From: Salinisphaera sp. UBA6602
Lineage (GTDB): Bacteria > Pseudomonadota > Gammaproteobacteria > Nevskiales > Salinisphaeraceae
Reading direction: 5' to 3'
DNA: 12,811 nt
NCBI GenBank assembly: GCA_002433465.1
Contig: DJIE01000170.1
Span: forward strand, 1 to 12,811
The notes under the pieces were generated by a model. The model worked only from the letters and a program-made list of their open reading frames with translations. It did not search any database and was not told the DNA's origin. Of the stretch, positions 1-8,041 are shown piece by piece (position 1 is the first letter of the stretch; each line of letters starts with the position of its first letter). The translations under genes and the position numbers were made by a program.

Positions 1-363
1 CGCATCATGGACTACGGCAAGCACATCTTCGAGAAAAAGAAGACCCAGCAGGCCGGTAAGCAGAAACAGAAGCAGACGCAGCTCAAGGAAGTGAAGTTCC
101 GCCCGGGTACGGACAAGGGCGACTACAACATCAAGCTGCGTAAGCTCAAGGAGTTTCTGGAGGACGGCGACAAGATCAAGATCACGCTGCGGTTCCGCGG
201 CCGCGAAATGGCGCATCAGGAGCTCGGCATGGAGCTGATGAACCGGGTTCGCGACGATCTTGAGGAAATGGCTGGCGTCGAGCAGCATCCGGAAATGCAG
301 GGTCGCCTCATGACCATGGTCATGGCGCCGCTCAAGGGCGTGCCCAAGAACAGCAAGAAGTAA
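1..363 (+). CDS. infC: Translation initiation factor IF-3, 3' part
   Basis: The open frame runs from the first base (codons R-I-M-D-Y) to TAA at 361-363, so the N-terminal domain and the start lie outside the window. About 120 residues remain: the linker and the C-terminal domain, which binds the 30S subunit, helps discriminate initiator tRNA and prevents premature 50S joining. Recognisable IF-3 segments are [12 protein letters not shown], the lysine/glutamine-rich linker, [17 protein letters not shown], and [17 protein letters not shown]; these closely match E. coli IF-3. It is followed 45 nt later by rpmI, the usual infC-rpmI-rplT order. In relatives infC starts at an unusual codon and autoregulates, but that region is not visible here. 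Identification is very secure. Confidence 0.97.
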   Translation, partial: RIMDYGKHIFEKKKTQQAGKQKQKQTQLKEVKFRPGTDKGDYNIKLRKLKEFLEDGDKIKITLRFRGREMAHQELGMELMNRVRDDLEEMAGVEQHPEMQGRLMTMVMAPLKGVPKNSKK

Positions 364-368
364 CCAGC

Positions 369-385
369 CCCCGTTTTTTTCGGGG
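369..385 (+). promoter_or_regulatory. Small hairpin between infC and rpmI
   Basis: Arms CCCCG (369-373) and CGGGG (381-385) enclose a loop of seven T. It starts 6 nt after the infC stop. The stem is only 5 bp and no T tract follows the 3' arm, so it is unlikely to be a full terminator; it may be a processing or stability element in the infC-rpmI mRNA. Confidence 0.3.
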
Positions 386-408
386 ACATGTCGATTTAGA
401 GAGAAGTT

Positions 409-606
409 ATGCCCAAGCTCAAGACGAACCGCGGTGCCGCAAAGCGTTTCAAGCGTACCGGCAGCGGCAAGCTCCGTCGCCGTCGTGCTTTCGACAACCA
501 TATCCTGACCAAGAAGGCGCCCAAGCGTAAGCGCCGTCTGGCTCAGGGTGCGCTGGTTGCGCATTGCGATCAGCCCGCGATGGATCGCCTGATCCCCTAC
601 AAGTAG
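409..606 (+). CDS. rpmI: Large ribosomal subunit protein bL35
   Basis: A 65-residue, strongly basic protein beginning [20 protein letters not shown], the standard bL35 N-terminus, with the K/R-rich centre ([23 protein letters not shown]) and a short C-terminus ending LIPYK. Length is normal for the family (about 65). It is a component of the 50S subunit. The ATG at 409 has a purine-rich GAGAGAAG stretch just upstream. It lies between infC and rplT, as in most bacteria. In E. coli, translation of rpmI and rplT is repressed by L20 binding upstream of rpmI; the short gap here does not show an obvious copy of that element. Confidence 0.97.
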   Translation: MPKLKTNRGAAKRFKRTGSGKLRRRRAFDNHILTKKAPKRKRRLAQGALVAHCDQPAMDRLIPYK

Positions 607-656
607 CGATTTCGCGCGGCCCATGGTTGCCGCGGTCATTGCATATCAGTTCGGCT

Positions 657-684
657 CGTCGCCATGCCGGTTTGTATGGCGACG
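657..684 (+). promoter_or_regulatory. 9-bp perfect hairpin in the rpmI-rplT gap
   Basis: Arms CGTCGCCAT (657-665) and ATGGCGACG (676-684) pair perfectly around a 10-nt loop (666-675). It lies 38 nt before the rplT ATG in an unusually long (115 nt) intergenic gap. No run of T directly follows (TATTGTTTTC comes next), so a complete terminator is doubtful. A role in L20 autoregulation, partial termination or mRNA processing is inference. Confidence 0.5.
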
Positions 685-721
685 TATTGTTTTCAAACAG
701 TTATAAACAGGAAACGCGAAA

Positions 722-1078
722 ATGGCACGAGTCAGTCGCGGCGTGACGGCCAAGGCCCGTCACAAGAAAGTGCTCAAGCAGGCCAAGGGTTATTACGGTG
801 CGCGTAGTCGCACGTATCGCGTTGCCCGCCAGGCCGTATTCAAGGCCGGTCAGTATGCCTATCGTGACCGTCGCAACCGCAAGCGCGATTTCCGCGCGCT
901 GTGGATCACCCGCATCAGCGCGGGCGCGAAAGAGCTGGGTATCTCCTACAGCAAGCTCATGAACGGTCTGAAGAAGTCCGGCGTTGAGCTGGACCGCAAG
1001 ATCCTTGCGGATCTCGCGGTGCGCGACAAGGCCACGTTCGCGGCGCTCGTCGAGCAGGCGAAGTCCGCCCAGGCCTGA
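722..1078 (+). CDS. rplT: Large ribosomal subunit protein bL20
   Basis: 118 residues, the normal bL20 length. It starts [19 protein letters not shown] and continues with the conserved [37 protein letters not shown] and [19 protein letters not shown] blocks. bL20 is an early 23S rRNA-binding assembly protein and, in E. coli and Bacillus, the autogenous repressor of this operon. The basic, extended N-terminal arm and globular C-terminal half are both present. The start ATG at 722 is preceded by AGGAAACGCGAAA, a good Shine-Dalgarno. It is followed by a structured 181-nt gap and then pheS. Confidence 0.98.
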   Translation: MARVSRGVTAKARHKKVLKQAKGYYGARSRTYRVARQAVFKAGQYAYRDRRNRKRDFRALWITRISAGAKELGISYSKLMNGLKKSGVELDRKILADLAVRDKATFAALVEQAKSAQA

Positions 1079-1085
1079 CCCGTGT

Positions 1086-1109
1086 CGCCCGATTTGCTTG
1101 AATCGGGCG
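1086..1109 (+). terminator. Terminator-like hairpin after rplT
   Basis: Arms CGCCCGATT (1086-1094) and AATCGGGCG (1101-1109) form a perfect 9-bp GC-rich stem with a 6-nt loop, starting 8 nt after the rplT stop. Only three T follow (TTTCC), so termination is probably partial, allowing read-through into pheST. Confidence 0.5.
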
Positions 1110-1119
1110 TTTCCGACCG

Positions 1120-1143
1120 GCCGGCGTCGTATTCGATGCCGGC
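1120..1143 (+). promoter_or_regulatory. Second leader hairpin, rplT-pheS gap
   Basis: Arms 1120-1129 and 1134-1143 form a 10-bp stem: GCCGGC pairs with GCCGGC, one G-U wobble, then TCG with CGA, closed by a TATT tetraloop. It sits between two terminator-like hairpins, so the three could form alternative structures in the pheST leader; no competing pairing was demonstrated. Confidence 0.4.
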
Positions 1144-1161
1144 AAGCGCTCGAGCATTCTT

Positions 1162-1193
1162 CGAAAGGGAAAGGCGTCTGCCTTTCCCTTTCG
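1162..1193 (+). terminator. 14-bp hairpin before pheS, terminator or attenuator candidate
   Basis: Arms CGAAAGGGAAAGGC (1162-1175) and GCCTTTCCCTTTCG (1180-1193) are perfectly complementary around a GTCT loop, followed by TGTTTGTG. The stem is the strongest in the window; the T tract is interrupted. Position 67 nt before the pheS start matches where E. coli carries the pheST attenuator. A frame from ATG 1136 through this hairpin encodes several Phe codons (TTC TTC at 1157-1162, then TTC at 1184, TTC at 1190, TTT at 1196, TTC at 1211), but no Shine-Dalgarno precedes that ATG. Confidence 0.5.
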
Positions 1194-1202
1194 TGTTTGT
1201 GA

Positions 1203-2261
<1,059 letters not shown>

Positions 2262-2269
2262 CTCACGTA

Positions 2270-2284
2270 CCCGCTGCAGGCGGG
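2270..2284 (+). promoter_or_regulatory. Small hairpin in pheS-pheT gap
   Basis: CCCGC (2270-2274) and GCGGG (2280-2284) flank a TGCAG loop, directly after the pheS stop. Five base pairs only, no T tract. It may influence coupling of pheS and pheT translation, but this is uncertain. Confidence 0.25.
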
Positions 2285-2314
2285 GGCGACCGTTCTTTCG
2301 ATATTGGCTGATGT

Positions 2315-4702
2315 ATGAAGATTAGCGAACAATGGCTGCGCGAATGGGTCGATACGAGCGCTTCGATCGATGATCTGGCCCAGCAGCTCACCATGGCGGG
2401 CCTTGAAGTCGACGATATGCTCGACGGCGGCCCGCTGCTGGATGGCGTGGTGGTCGGCCGCATTCTCGAGTGTAAGCCGCATCCCGAGGCCGATCGGCTC
2501 AAGCTGTGCCGTGTTGACGCAGGCGAGGCGGCACCGTTGGCGATTGTCTGTGGTGCGCCCAACGCCCGCGCTGGCCTCGTGGTGCCGGTTGCCCGCGTGG
2601 GGGCGACCCTGCCGAATGGGTTGACCATCGAAGCCGCCGAAATTCGCGGCCAAGCCTCGGCCGGCATGCTCTGCAGCGCCAGCGAACTGGGCTTGAGCAC
2701 GGATGCCAGCGGCTTGTGGCCGCTAAGCGATGATGCGGAGCCCGGCACGCCGGTGGCCGATTATCTGGGCCTGCCCGATCGCATACTCGATATCGACCTC
2801 ACGCCCAACCGGGGCGATTGCCTGAGCGTACGCGGTGTGGCGCGTGAAGTCGCGGTCGCCGAAGACGTGGCGCTGAAGACGCCTGACGTGGCCCCGGTCA
2901 CGGCTACGATCGAAACCCGGCCGGTGGTTCGTATCGAGGCGCCCGAGCGCTGTGTGGCCTATGCCGCGCGTGCGATCGAAGACACGTCGGCCGGGGCGTC
3001 GACGCCGGTCTGGATGGCCGAACGCCTGCGCCGCTCTGGCATACGCCGTATCAGCCTGCCGGTGGATATCGGCAATTACGTCATGCTCGAGTTCGGCCAG
3101 CCGATGCATGCTTTCGATGCCGACAAACTCGACGGCGCGATTCATGTACGCCTGGCCACGGCCGACGAGCGGATCGTCACGCTCGACGGCGAAGAGGTGA
3201 CGCTGTCGGCCGATACGCTGGTGATCGCCGATGAGACCGGCCCGGTCGCAATCGCGGGCATGATCGGCGGCGAGCGCACCGCGGTCGACGCCAACACCCG
3301 TAACCTGGTGTTCGAATCCGCCTGCTTCACCCCCGCGGCAGTCGCAGGCCAGGGCCGGCGTTACAAGATTCATACGGATTCCCTGCACCGCTTCGAGCGG
3401 GGCGTGGACCCGGCGCTGCACCGGCTCGCCCTCGAACGAGCCACACAACTGCTGGTCACCCATGGGGGTGGCGGGGCCGGGCCGTTGAGCGTCGCCGAAG
3501 GTACCCCGGTATGGTCCGAACAACGACGTATCGCACTCGACGGTGCGCACGTCGAACGGCTGCTGGGCCAGCCGATCGAGCCGGCCTGGATCGAAAAAGC
3601 GCTGACCGCGCTGGGCATCGAAATCCAGGCGAGCGGCGAAAACCGGTGGACGGCCATGCCGCCGAGCTGGCGCTACGATCTCGAGATCGAAGCCGACCTC
3701 ATCGAGGAAGTCGCCCGCGTCTACGGTTACGATCGGCTGCAAAGCGGGGATCCCGGCGTGGCGCTTCCGCCCGTACCCGCGGACGGCGGTTTCGATCCCG
3801 CCGGCCATGTTGCACCGGCGTTGCAGGCGCGCGGCTACAGCGAAGCGATCACCTACAGCTTCGTTGAAGCCGGTCTGCATGCCGAACTGACCGGCGGCGA
3901 GCCGGCTGTCGTGCTGGACAATCCGATATCCGACCAGCTTGCGGAAATGCGGCGCACGCTCTGGGCGAGTCTGTTGCCGAGCTGGCATCACAACGCGCGG
4001 CGCCAGCAGAGCAGCATCCGTTTATACGAGCGGGGGCTACGCTTCATCCCGAACGAACAGGCCGAAAACGGCATCGGCCAGTACGATACCCTTGCCGGGC
4101 TCGCCAGCGGCTTGGCCGACGATACGCACTGGGATCGCGCCGGCCGGGCCCTCGACTTCTTCGATGTAAAAGGCGATGTGGAAGCGCTGTTCGCCGGTAC
4201 CGCCGGACGGCTCGCATTCGAGGCGGCCACGCATCCGGCGTTGCACCCGGGCCGCACTGCACGGATTCTGCTGGACGGAACGGCCGTGGGCTGGATGGGG
4301 CAGTTGTCGCCCGCCTTCTCGAAGCGCTATAAAAACATAGCGTTACCCTATGTTTTTGAAGTGGATTACGAGGCGGTGAGAAAAGCACCGGTTATCCGCT
4401 TCGAGGCGCTTTCAGAGCAGCCCACGGTACGTCGCGATCTCGCGCTGGTGGTCGCCGAGGCCGTCCCCGTCGCCGCGCTCGTCGATGCGATCGAAAGCGT
4501 CGACTCGCCCGAGCTACGCTCGATACAGGTCTTTGACGTGTTTCGCGGCGAGGGGCTTGAGACTGGTTTCAAGAGCGTGGCTTTAGGCTTGATTTTCCAA
4601 GATAAAGCGAGCACGCTTACTGACGATCGGGTGGAGAGAATAATAGATCGTGTTCTGGCGGGTCTTCAGGAACGCTGCGACGCGCGAATCAGGGGTGAAT
4701 AA
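2315..4702 (+). CDS. pheT: Phenylalanine--tRNA ligase beta subunit
   Basis: 795 residues, the usual bacterial PheT length (E. coli 795). Domains in order: an N-terminal [13 protein letters not shown] module; an EMAP/tRNA-binding OB fold at about 40-150 ([20 protein letters not shown], ending ELGLS); B3/B4 editing domain at about 205-380 ([41 protein letters not shown]), which hydrolyses mischarged Tyr-tRNA-Phe in the family; B5 at about 405-478 ([21 protein letters not shown]); a catalytic-like but inactive core; and the C-terminal ferredoxin-fold anticodon-binding domain at about 700-793 ([24 protein letters not shown]). The ATG at 2315 gives the standard N-terminus although no clear Shine-Dalgarno precedes it, so translation may be coupled to pheS. 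ihfA follows after only 2 nt. Confidence 0.97.
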   Translation: MKISEQWLREWVDTSASIDDLAQQLTMAGLEVDDMLDGGPLLDGVVVGRILECKPHPEADRLKLCRVDAGEAAPLAIVCGAPNARAGLVVPVARVGATLPNGLTIEAAEIRGQASAGMLCSASELGLSTDASGLWPLSDDAEPGTPVADYLGLPDRILDIDLTPNRGDCLSVRGVAREVAVAEDVALKTPDVAPVTATIETRPVVRIEAPERCVAYAARAIEDTSAGASTPVWMAERLRRSGIRRISLPVDIGNYVMLEFGQPMHAFDADKLDGAIHVRLATADERIVTLDGEEVTLSADTLVIADETGPVAIAGMIGGERTAVDANTRNLVFESACFTPAAVAGQGRRYKIHTDSLHRFERGVDPALHRLALERATQLLVTHGGGGAGPLSVAEGTPVWSEQRRIALDGAHVERLLGQPIEPAWIEKALTALGIEIQASGENRWTAMPPSWRYDLEIEADLIEEVARVYGYDRLQSGDPGVALPPVPADGGFDPAGHVAPALQARGYSEAITYSFVEAGLHAELTGGEPAVVLDNPISDQLAEMRRTLWASLLPSWHHNARRQQSSIRLYERGLRFIPNEQAENGIGQYDTLAGLASGLADDTHWDRAGRALDFFDVKGDVEALFAGTAGRLAFEAATHPALHPGRTARILLDGTAVGWMGQLSPAFSKRYKNIALPYVFEVDYEAVRKAPVIRFEALSEQPTVRRDLALVVAEAVPVAALVDAIESVDSPELRSIQVFDVFRGEGLETGFKSVALGLIFQDKASTLTDDRVERIIDRVLAGLQERCDARIRGE
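4331..4357 (+). repeat. AT-rich inverted repeat inside pheT
   Basis: AAAAACATAG (4331-4340) and CTATGTTTTT (4348-4357) are perfect complements with a 7-nt spacer. It encodes K-N-I-A-L-P-Y-V-F in pheT and is strikingly AT-rich inside a GC-rich gene. It has the shape of a hairpin ending in five T. Whether it terminates transcription or marks a regulatory point upstream of ihfA is unknown. Confidence 0.45.
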
Positions 4703-4704
4703 GC

Positions 4705-5004
4705 GTGGCACTGACCAAAGCGGATCTTACCGAGAGTCTTTTCGACCAGCTCGGTTTCAACAAGCGCGAGTCCAAGGAGTTTGTCGACTGCTTCTTCGAA
4801 GAGGTGCGTCAGACGCTGGAGGACGGCGAGTACGTGAAGCTGTCCGGTTTCGGTAATTTCGAACTCCGGGACAAGAACCAGCGCCCCGGGCGTAACCCCA
4901 AGACCGGCGAGGAGATTCCGATCTCGGCCCGTCGTGTGGTGAGCTTCAAGCCGGGCCAGAAGATGCGCGCACGCGTCGAGTCGAGCATTGACGCAAACAG
5001 CTGA
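4705..5004 (+). CDS. ihfA: Integration host factor subunit alpha
   Basis: 99 residues, nearly collinear with E. coli IHF-alpha. It starts [20 protein letters not shown], then [20 protein letters not shown] and the diagnostic beta-arm region [20 protein letters not shown] with [20 protein letters not shown]. The RNPKTG segment contains the proline that intercalates into DNA. With IhfB it forms a heterodimer that bends DNA sharply and serves replication, transcription and site-specific recombination, including phage-type integrases such as the one encoded downstream. The start is GTG at 4705, 2 nt after the pheT stop, with AGGGGTG at 4691-4697 as Shine-Dalgarno inside the pheT end. In E. coli ihfA also has its own promoter within pheT; none is convincing here. 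Confidence 0.97.
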   Translation: MALTKADLTESLFDQLGFNKRESKEFVDCFFEEVRQTLEDGEYVKLSGFGNFELRDKNQRPGRNPKTGEEIPISARRVVSFKPGQKMRARVESSIDANS

Positions 5005-5344
5005 AGAACTGCCGCGAATCCCCGACAAGCGCTACTTCACGATCGGTGAAGTCAGCGATCTGTGTCGGGTCAAGCCGCATGTGCTGCGTTACTGGGAGCA
5101 GGAGTTCACGCAGCTCAAGCCGGTAAAGCGTCGCGGCAACCGTCGGTATTACCAACAGCATGACGTGATCATCGCTCGTGATATCCGCATGCTGCTCTAC
5201 GAACAGGGTTTCACGATCCAGGGTGCACGCCTTCAGCTACGCGATAAAGGGCGTGTTCTGGCGTCCCTGCCGGTCGCCAGTGCGGCCGATTCGCTGGCCT
5301 CGATTCGCCATGAACTCGAGGCGATCGCGCAGCGCCTGGAATAA
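4988..5344 (+). CDS. MerR-family transcriptional regulator
   Basis: 118 residues with an N-terminal MerR winged helix-turn-helix at about 16-85: [25 protein letters not shown], and the wing [20 protein letters not shown], followed by a short leucine-rich helix that could serve as dimerisation helix. There is no cysteine-containing metal-binding or long effector domain, so the ligand is unknown. The gene starts at TTG 4988 and overlaps the last 17 nt of ihfA; downstream in-frame starts would remove part of the HTH. A MerR-like gene between ihfA and tRNA-Pro is a conserved arrangement in many Gammaproteobacteria. Its target and function are not established. Translational coupling with ihfA is likely from the overlap. 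Confidence 0.85.
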   Translation: MTQTAEELPRIPDKRYFTIGEVSDLCRVKPHVLRYWEQEFTQLKPVKRRGNRRYYQQHDVIIARDIRMLLYEQGFTIQGARLQLRDKGRVLASLPVASAADSLASIRHELEAIAQRLE

Positions 5345-5378
5345 CTCAATCGATGTGCCCGTGTTTGACGATTATTGC

Positions 5379-5406
5379 TCGACGTACGGCATATCTCTGT
5401 TAACAT
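5379..5406 (+). promoter_or_regulatory. Candidate promoter of tRNA-Pro
   Basis: TCGACG (5379-5384) and TAACAT (5401-5406) are separated by 16 nt and lie 11 nt before the mature tRNA 5' end. Each box matches the sigma70 consensus at four positions. A better -35 match, TTGACG, begins at about 5365 but has no well-spaced -10. Confidence 0.3.
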
Positions 5407-5417
5407 ACGCATCTTCT

Positions 5418-5494
5418 CGGGGTATGGCGCAGCTTGGTAGCGCGTCTGCATGGGGTGCAGAAGGTCGTAGGTTCAAATCCTGCTACCCCGACCA
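5418..5494 (+). tRNA. tRNA-Pro(GGG)
   Basis: 77 nt cloverleaf. The acceptor stem CGGGGTA pairs perfectly with TACCCCG, followed by discriminator A and encoded CCA (5492-5494). The D arm contains GCGCAGCTTGGTAGCGC. The anticodon stem TCTGC/GCAGA encloses loop ATGGGGT with anticodon GGG (5452-5454). The T arm has GGTTCAAATCC. The sequence resembles E. coli tRNA-Pro(GGG). The first base pair C1-G72 is typical of tRNA-Pro. Its 3' end directly borders accessory DNA with a tyrosine recombinase, so it is the probable integration target. Confidence 0.97.
5471..5494 (+). other. Candidate chromosomal attachment site at tRNA 3' end
   Basis: The T-arm and acceptor 3' half of tRNA-Pro is a common att core for lambda-type integrases, and an integrase gene points toward it from 0.6 kb away. 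No duplicate of this stretch was seen elsewhere in the window, so the site assignment rests on position only. Confidence 0.35.
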
Positions 5495-5518
5495 TCTTTC
5501 TTTTCTGGTATCAGCGGG

Positions 5519-6094
5519 TTAGGGCTTTCGCCAGAAGGCCCATTTCTTCCCATACCGCTTCCATACCGAAACTACACCGAAACTACTGCCGCTCAGTTCC
5601 GCTCGTAGCGCTTGAGCGCGAATTTTTAGTAGGTCGACGAATTCGTATACCACCGTGTGCATATCGCATGCGAGCTCTACGAGCTTTCGCGCACCTGGGT
5701 CGTATCGGTGGTGGTTGTCTAACGCGAGTTGTACGAACGGATCTTGTCGTTGATTGTCGTATAGCGATAGTACGTGTGAGATCTTTCCAAGCTGAGCCCG
5801 TTCGGGTTGATCGAAATATAGTTCGACCAGCATCTCGACAGCAGCAAACTCGTCGTCGCGAGTAATTCGGGAAGGCTCTTCGGCCCCGGGTAGCTGCTGG
5901 AGTGTGCGTTTCAATGCACGATGCTCGGCTTTAAACACTCCATGAAAAATCAGCAATGAGTCGGCAAGTTTCTCGATTTGCTCGCGCTGAACCAACAGGT
6001 GGGCACGTCGGTCCCCGCTACTTTCCTTCCAAGCGTCCCGAAGCCAACCGCCGAGGAAGCCGAGTGCTATAGGCGCTATAAGTTCTACGAGCAT
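5519..6094 (-). CDS. Hypothetical protein with N-terminal membrane segment
   Basis: 191 residues, family not recognised. Residues about 2-18 (LVELIAPIALGFLGGWL) form a single hydrophobic stretch, suggesting an N-terminal membrane anchor, followed by a long, charged, mostly helical cytoplasmic part (LLVQREQIEKLADSLLIFHG, FKAEHRALKRTL, and a region rich in D/H around DNHHRYDPGARKLVELAC). The C-terminus is basic and aromatic (VWKRYGKKWAFWRKP). It starts 21 nt after the integrase stop on the same strand, so it is probably cotranscribed with it, and ends 24 nt from the tRNA 3' end. The reading frame is intact. A role in the mobile element, for example maintenance or defence, is possible but unsupported. 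Confidence 0.7.
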   Translation of the reverse strand: MLVELIAPIALGFLGGWLRDAWKESSGDRRAHLLVQREQIEKLADSLLIFHGVFKAEHRALKRTLQQLPGAEEPSRITRDDEFAAVEMLVELYFDQPERAQLGKISHVLSLYDNQRQDPFVQLALDNHHRYDPGARKLVELACDMHTVVYEFVDLLKIRAQALRAELSGSSFGVVSVWKRYGKKWAFWRKP

Positions 6095-6115
6095 TGCTTC
6101 ATCCGTGAGAGGGGC

Positions 6116-7195
6116 TTAGAACGACGCGGCAGCGACTCGCACATGACTACGTTTATGATCGGATAGATAAACGCGGGTCTGTTCGACATCCTGATGGCCG
6201 AGTAGTAGCTGAATAACAGTTTCATCGTGTCCCGCTTCGCGCATGAGGTGAGCTCCTAAACTGCGAATTTCGTGGAATGTCGGCGGATTCGCCACCCCGT
6301 CGTAAAACCCGCTTGCGCGCCGCACCTTAGCGAACTCGCGGATCAGCTGATCTTTGAGCACCTGCGTGTGATGGGTGCGTTTCTTCGCCCGCATGTGGCG
6401 CGGGCGGGCTTTCTCCGGTAAGCGGTGAACAACTAGCGGACTCACAACATCGTCCCGGCTTCGTTCGATCGCGCGCGCCAGACCGCCTTCGATAGTGATC
6501 TCAAGCGGCGTGCCGGTTTTCTCTTGTTCGAACCGCCAAACGCCATCGCGCGGATATTCGAACGACAGCACATCGCCTTCACGCTGTAGCGAATACAGCG
6601 CGATCCCCATGGCCACGCGTAGCCAGGGCGGGGCAGCGCGATAGACGGCGACGAAACCCGCCCAGGTGAAACGGGCGCGCTGTCTTGTGGTCTTGGCGAT
6701 TCGCAGCGCATCCGCTGGGTTGTCCTCGCGCCAGCCTTCGGCTCGCGCGTATTGGAACAGCTCGATCAGCAGGCTGCGGTATTGATTGCGCATCCGGCCT
6801 CCGCTGGTGAGTTCGTCGACCCCCGAGGCGAGATCACGAACAGTCAGCTCGGTTACGTCGCGCTGCCCGAACTGCTCGTCGAGACGGCGCAACGCGTGGT
6901 TGTAGATGGTCTGCGTTTTCTCGGCGAGGTTCCGGTGCGCGAGCTCGTTCTCTTTATATAGAGCGATCAGCTTGTCGAATAAGAGGCTCGGCGCTACGAC
7001 GCGCGACACAAGATCGTTCGAAGGCAGAAGCATCGCATTGAGCTTCTTCGCGGCCGCAATGCATTCCGCGCGATCGCGCGATAGGTAGTGGTACTTTCCC
7101 GTGACAGGATGCTTGTACCGATAGAGACCTGAAGGCGCGTGTAGATGAAGATTCTGCGGAAGCCCTCGGTTGGCGGCGGTTCTTGGTCTAGCCAT
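6116..7195 (-). CDS. Tyrosine recombinase / phage-type integrase
   Basis: 359 residues. The N-terminus MARPRTAANRGLPQNL with GLYRYKHPVTGKYHYL is the arm-type DNA-binding domain of lambda-like integrases. A core-binding SAM-like domain follows at about 70-160 (AEKTQTIYNHALRRL, LFQYARAEGW). The catalytic domain keeps the full set of active residues: Arg205 in SLQREGDVL, Lys226 in EQEKTG, His308 and Arg311 in FHEIRSLGAHL, His334 in LLGHQD and nucleophile Tyr343 in TRVYLSD. It should catalyse strand exchange between element and chromosome, probably at the adjacent tRNA-Pro and probably with IHF. The excisionase-like gene ends 10 nt upstream. The ATG at 7193-7195 gives the family N-terminus; only a weak AAGG precedes it. 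It appears intact. Confidence 0.93.
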   Translation of the reverse strand: MARPRTAANRGLPQNLHLHAPSGLYRYKHPVTGKYHYLSRDRAECIAAAKKLNAMLLPSNDLVSRVVAPSLLFDKLIALYKENELAHRNLAEKTQTIYNHALRRLDEQFGQRDVTELTVRDLASGVDELTSGGRMRNQYRSLLIELFQYARAEGWREDNPADALRIAKTTRQRARFTWAGFVAVYRAAPPWLRVAMGIALYSLQREGDVLSFEYPRDGVWRFEQEKTGTPLEITIEGGLARAIERSRDDVVSPLVVHRLPEKARPRHMRAKKRTHHTQVLKDQLIREFAKVRRASGFYDGVANPPTFHEIRSLGAHLMREAGHDETVIQLLLGHQDVEQTRVYLSDHKRSHVRVAAASF

Positions 7196-7205
7196 GCCTT
7201 TTTAT

Positions 7206-7421
7206 TTATGAACCTGGTCTCATATCGTCGCCGCCTAGCACACGCGCGACAAGTGGATCGTTCCCAGATTCAAAAAGATGCAGATCGACAAACCACTGGC
7301 CGCCAACTTTTCGCCCAGGAATATCGCCGCGTTCAATGCCTCTACGCACGGTCCGCGCGCAAGGCTCCGAGCCCGGCTCGAAGTACTGCTTCAGGAATCT
7401 CGGTATCGAGGTTAGGCGCAT
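7206..7421 (-). CDS. Excisionase-like HTH protein
   Basis: 71 residues with a MerR/AlpA-type helix-turn-helix and wing: the segment RTVRRGIERGDIPGRKVGGQ followed by WFVDLHLFE is typical of small excisionases, where the G-x-K-V-G-G-x-W-x-V wing contacts DNA. It lies directly upstream of the integrase on the same strand (10-nt gap), the usual xis-int arrangement. Such proteins bend DNA at attachment sites to favour excision and often repress or activate the int promoter. The start ATG is at 7419-7421, with weak upstream purines. An AlpA-type regulator is an alternative reading. The C-terminus after position 55 is short and not family-specific. Confidence 0.75.
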   Translation of the reverse strand: MRLTSIPRFLKQYFEPGSEPCARTVRRGIERGDIPGRKVGGQWFVDLHLFESGNDPLVARVLGGDDMRPGS

Positions 7422-7804
7422 GGCGATGCCCCGTAGGCTCGAGAGCTCAATGCGATTTTAAGAGCCAGCGCCGTCGGCCAACGCGCCATGCCAGGTGGCT
7501 TTAGCTCTGAGAAAACAAAGGTGCCCACGTCGTATCGGCTGAGCTCTTGACAGCGGTCGGGCAGGAGTGCGTGTCGTACGTGGCGCCGAACGTTTACAGG
7601 GCGGCGCGACTTGGCCGAACAGATTATAAATAGCTCGCTCAAGCCATAAAGTGGCGCCCGGATACGATTGAGCGCTATCAATACGATCTCATTCTTCGAA
7701 GTCGGGAGGGTTGAGCGCATGCTATTAATAGGTAAGATCCTCAAAGCTCTCAAACTCACAGTAAGGGTAGTGACGTTCGTGAAATTTACTGTGGCCAAGC
7801 TCAC
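7412..7804 (-). CDS. Doubtful 130-aa ORF upstream of xis-like gene
   Basis: A 130-codon frame with GTG start at 7802-7804 that overlaps the start of the excisionase-like gene by 10 nt, consistent with an operon. No recognised family. Composition is odd: rich in Arg, Ser, Leu and Ala, with no obvious domain, no good Shine-Dalgarno and few acidic residues. An uninterrupted frame this long is unlikely by chance in a stretch of roughly 50% GC, which argues weakly for coding, yet it could be a decayed gene or noncoding. No confident alternative frame was found on either strand. Confidence 0.3.
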   Translation of the reverse strand: MSLATVNFTNVTTLTVSLRALRILPINSMRSTLPTSKNEIVLIALNRIRAPLYGLSELFIICSAKSRRPVNVRRHVRHALLPDRCQELSRYDVGTFVFSELKPPGMARWPTALALKIALSSRAYGASPCA

Positions 7805-8041
7805 CGCGCTGCGAGCATAATTACTAAAATCGTGCTTTTTCGCGATTTTCGGCTGTCTTACACGAGTAGGACTGCTCCCATCGCCCTATGGAGCGGCCCC
7901 CGGCCACCGCATACGAGATTGGGTTGAACACCGAGGTGAATCCGCAACGGTCTCAGCGGACATAAGCGGGTCGCGTATACATTTCGCCCAGTCATAGACG
8001 AACGCGGGCGCGATCGATTTGGCGATACCGAGGTGTTTGCT
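7805..8041. other. Intergenic region before the ParS-like antitoxin
   Basis: No convincing gene. It holds one copy of the ACTAAAATCGTGC motif (7823-7835), a 7-bp inverted repeat AAAATCG/CGATTTT (7826-7832 and 7843-7849), and a hairpin GCTCCCAT/ATGGAGC with one bulged C (7874-7881 and 7888-7894). It must contain the promoter of the antitoxin and probably the divergent promoter of the minus-strand xis-int operon. No clear -35/-10 pair was identified. Confidence 0.4.
7823..7835 (+). repeat. Motif copy 1, ACTAAAATCGTGC
   Basis: First of three near-identical copies; it has one extra A compared with the other two. Lies between the minus-strand xis-int operon and the plus-strand ParS-like antitoxin, where promoters are expected. 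Confidence 0.4.

Noticed and set aside
2723..3991. A 422-codon minus-strand frame.
   Set aside because: Antisense to pheT; the long open frame is a consequence of high GC content and codon use.
7870..7900. Reverse strand contains CTCCATAGGGC, reminiscent of a conserved RNase P RNA segment.
   Set aside because: Only about 11 nt match and none of the other conserved RNase P RNA blocks are nearby; it is better explained as part of a small hairpin.
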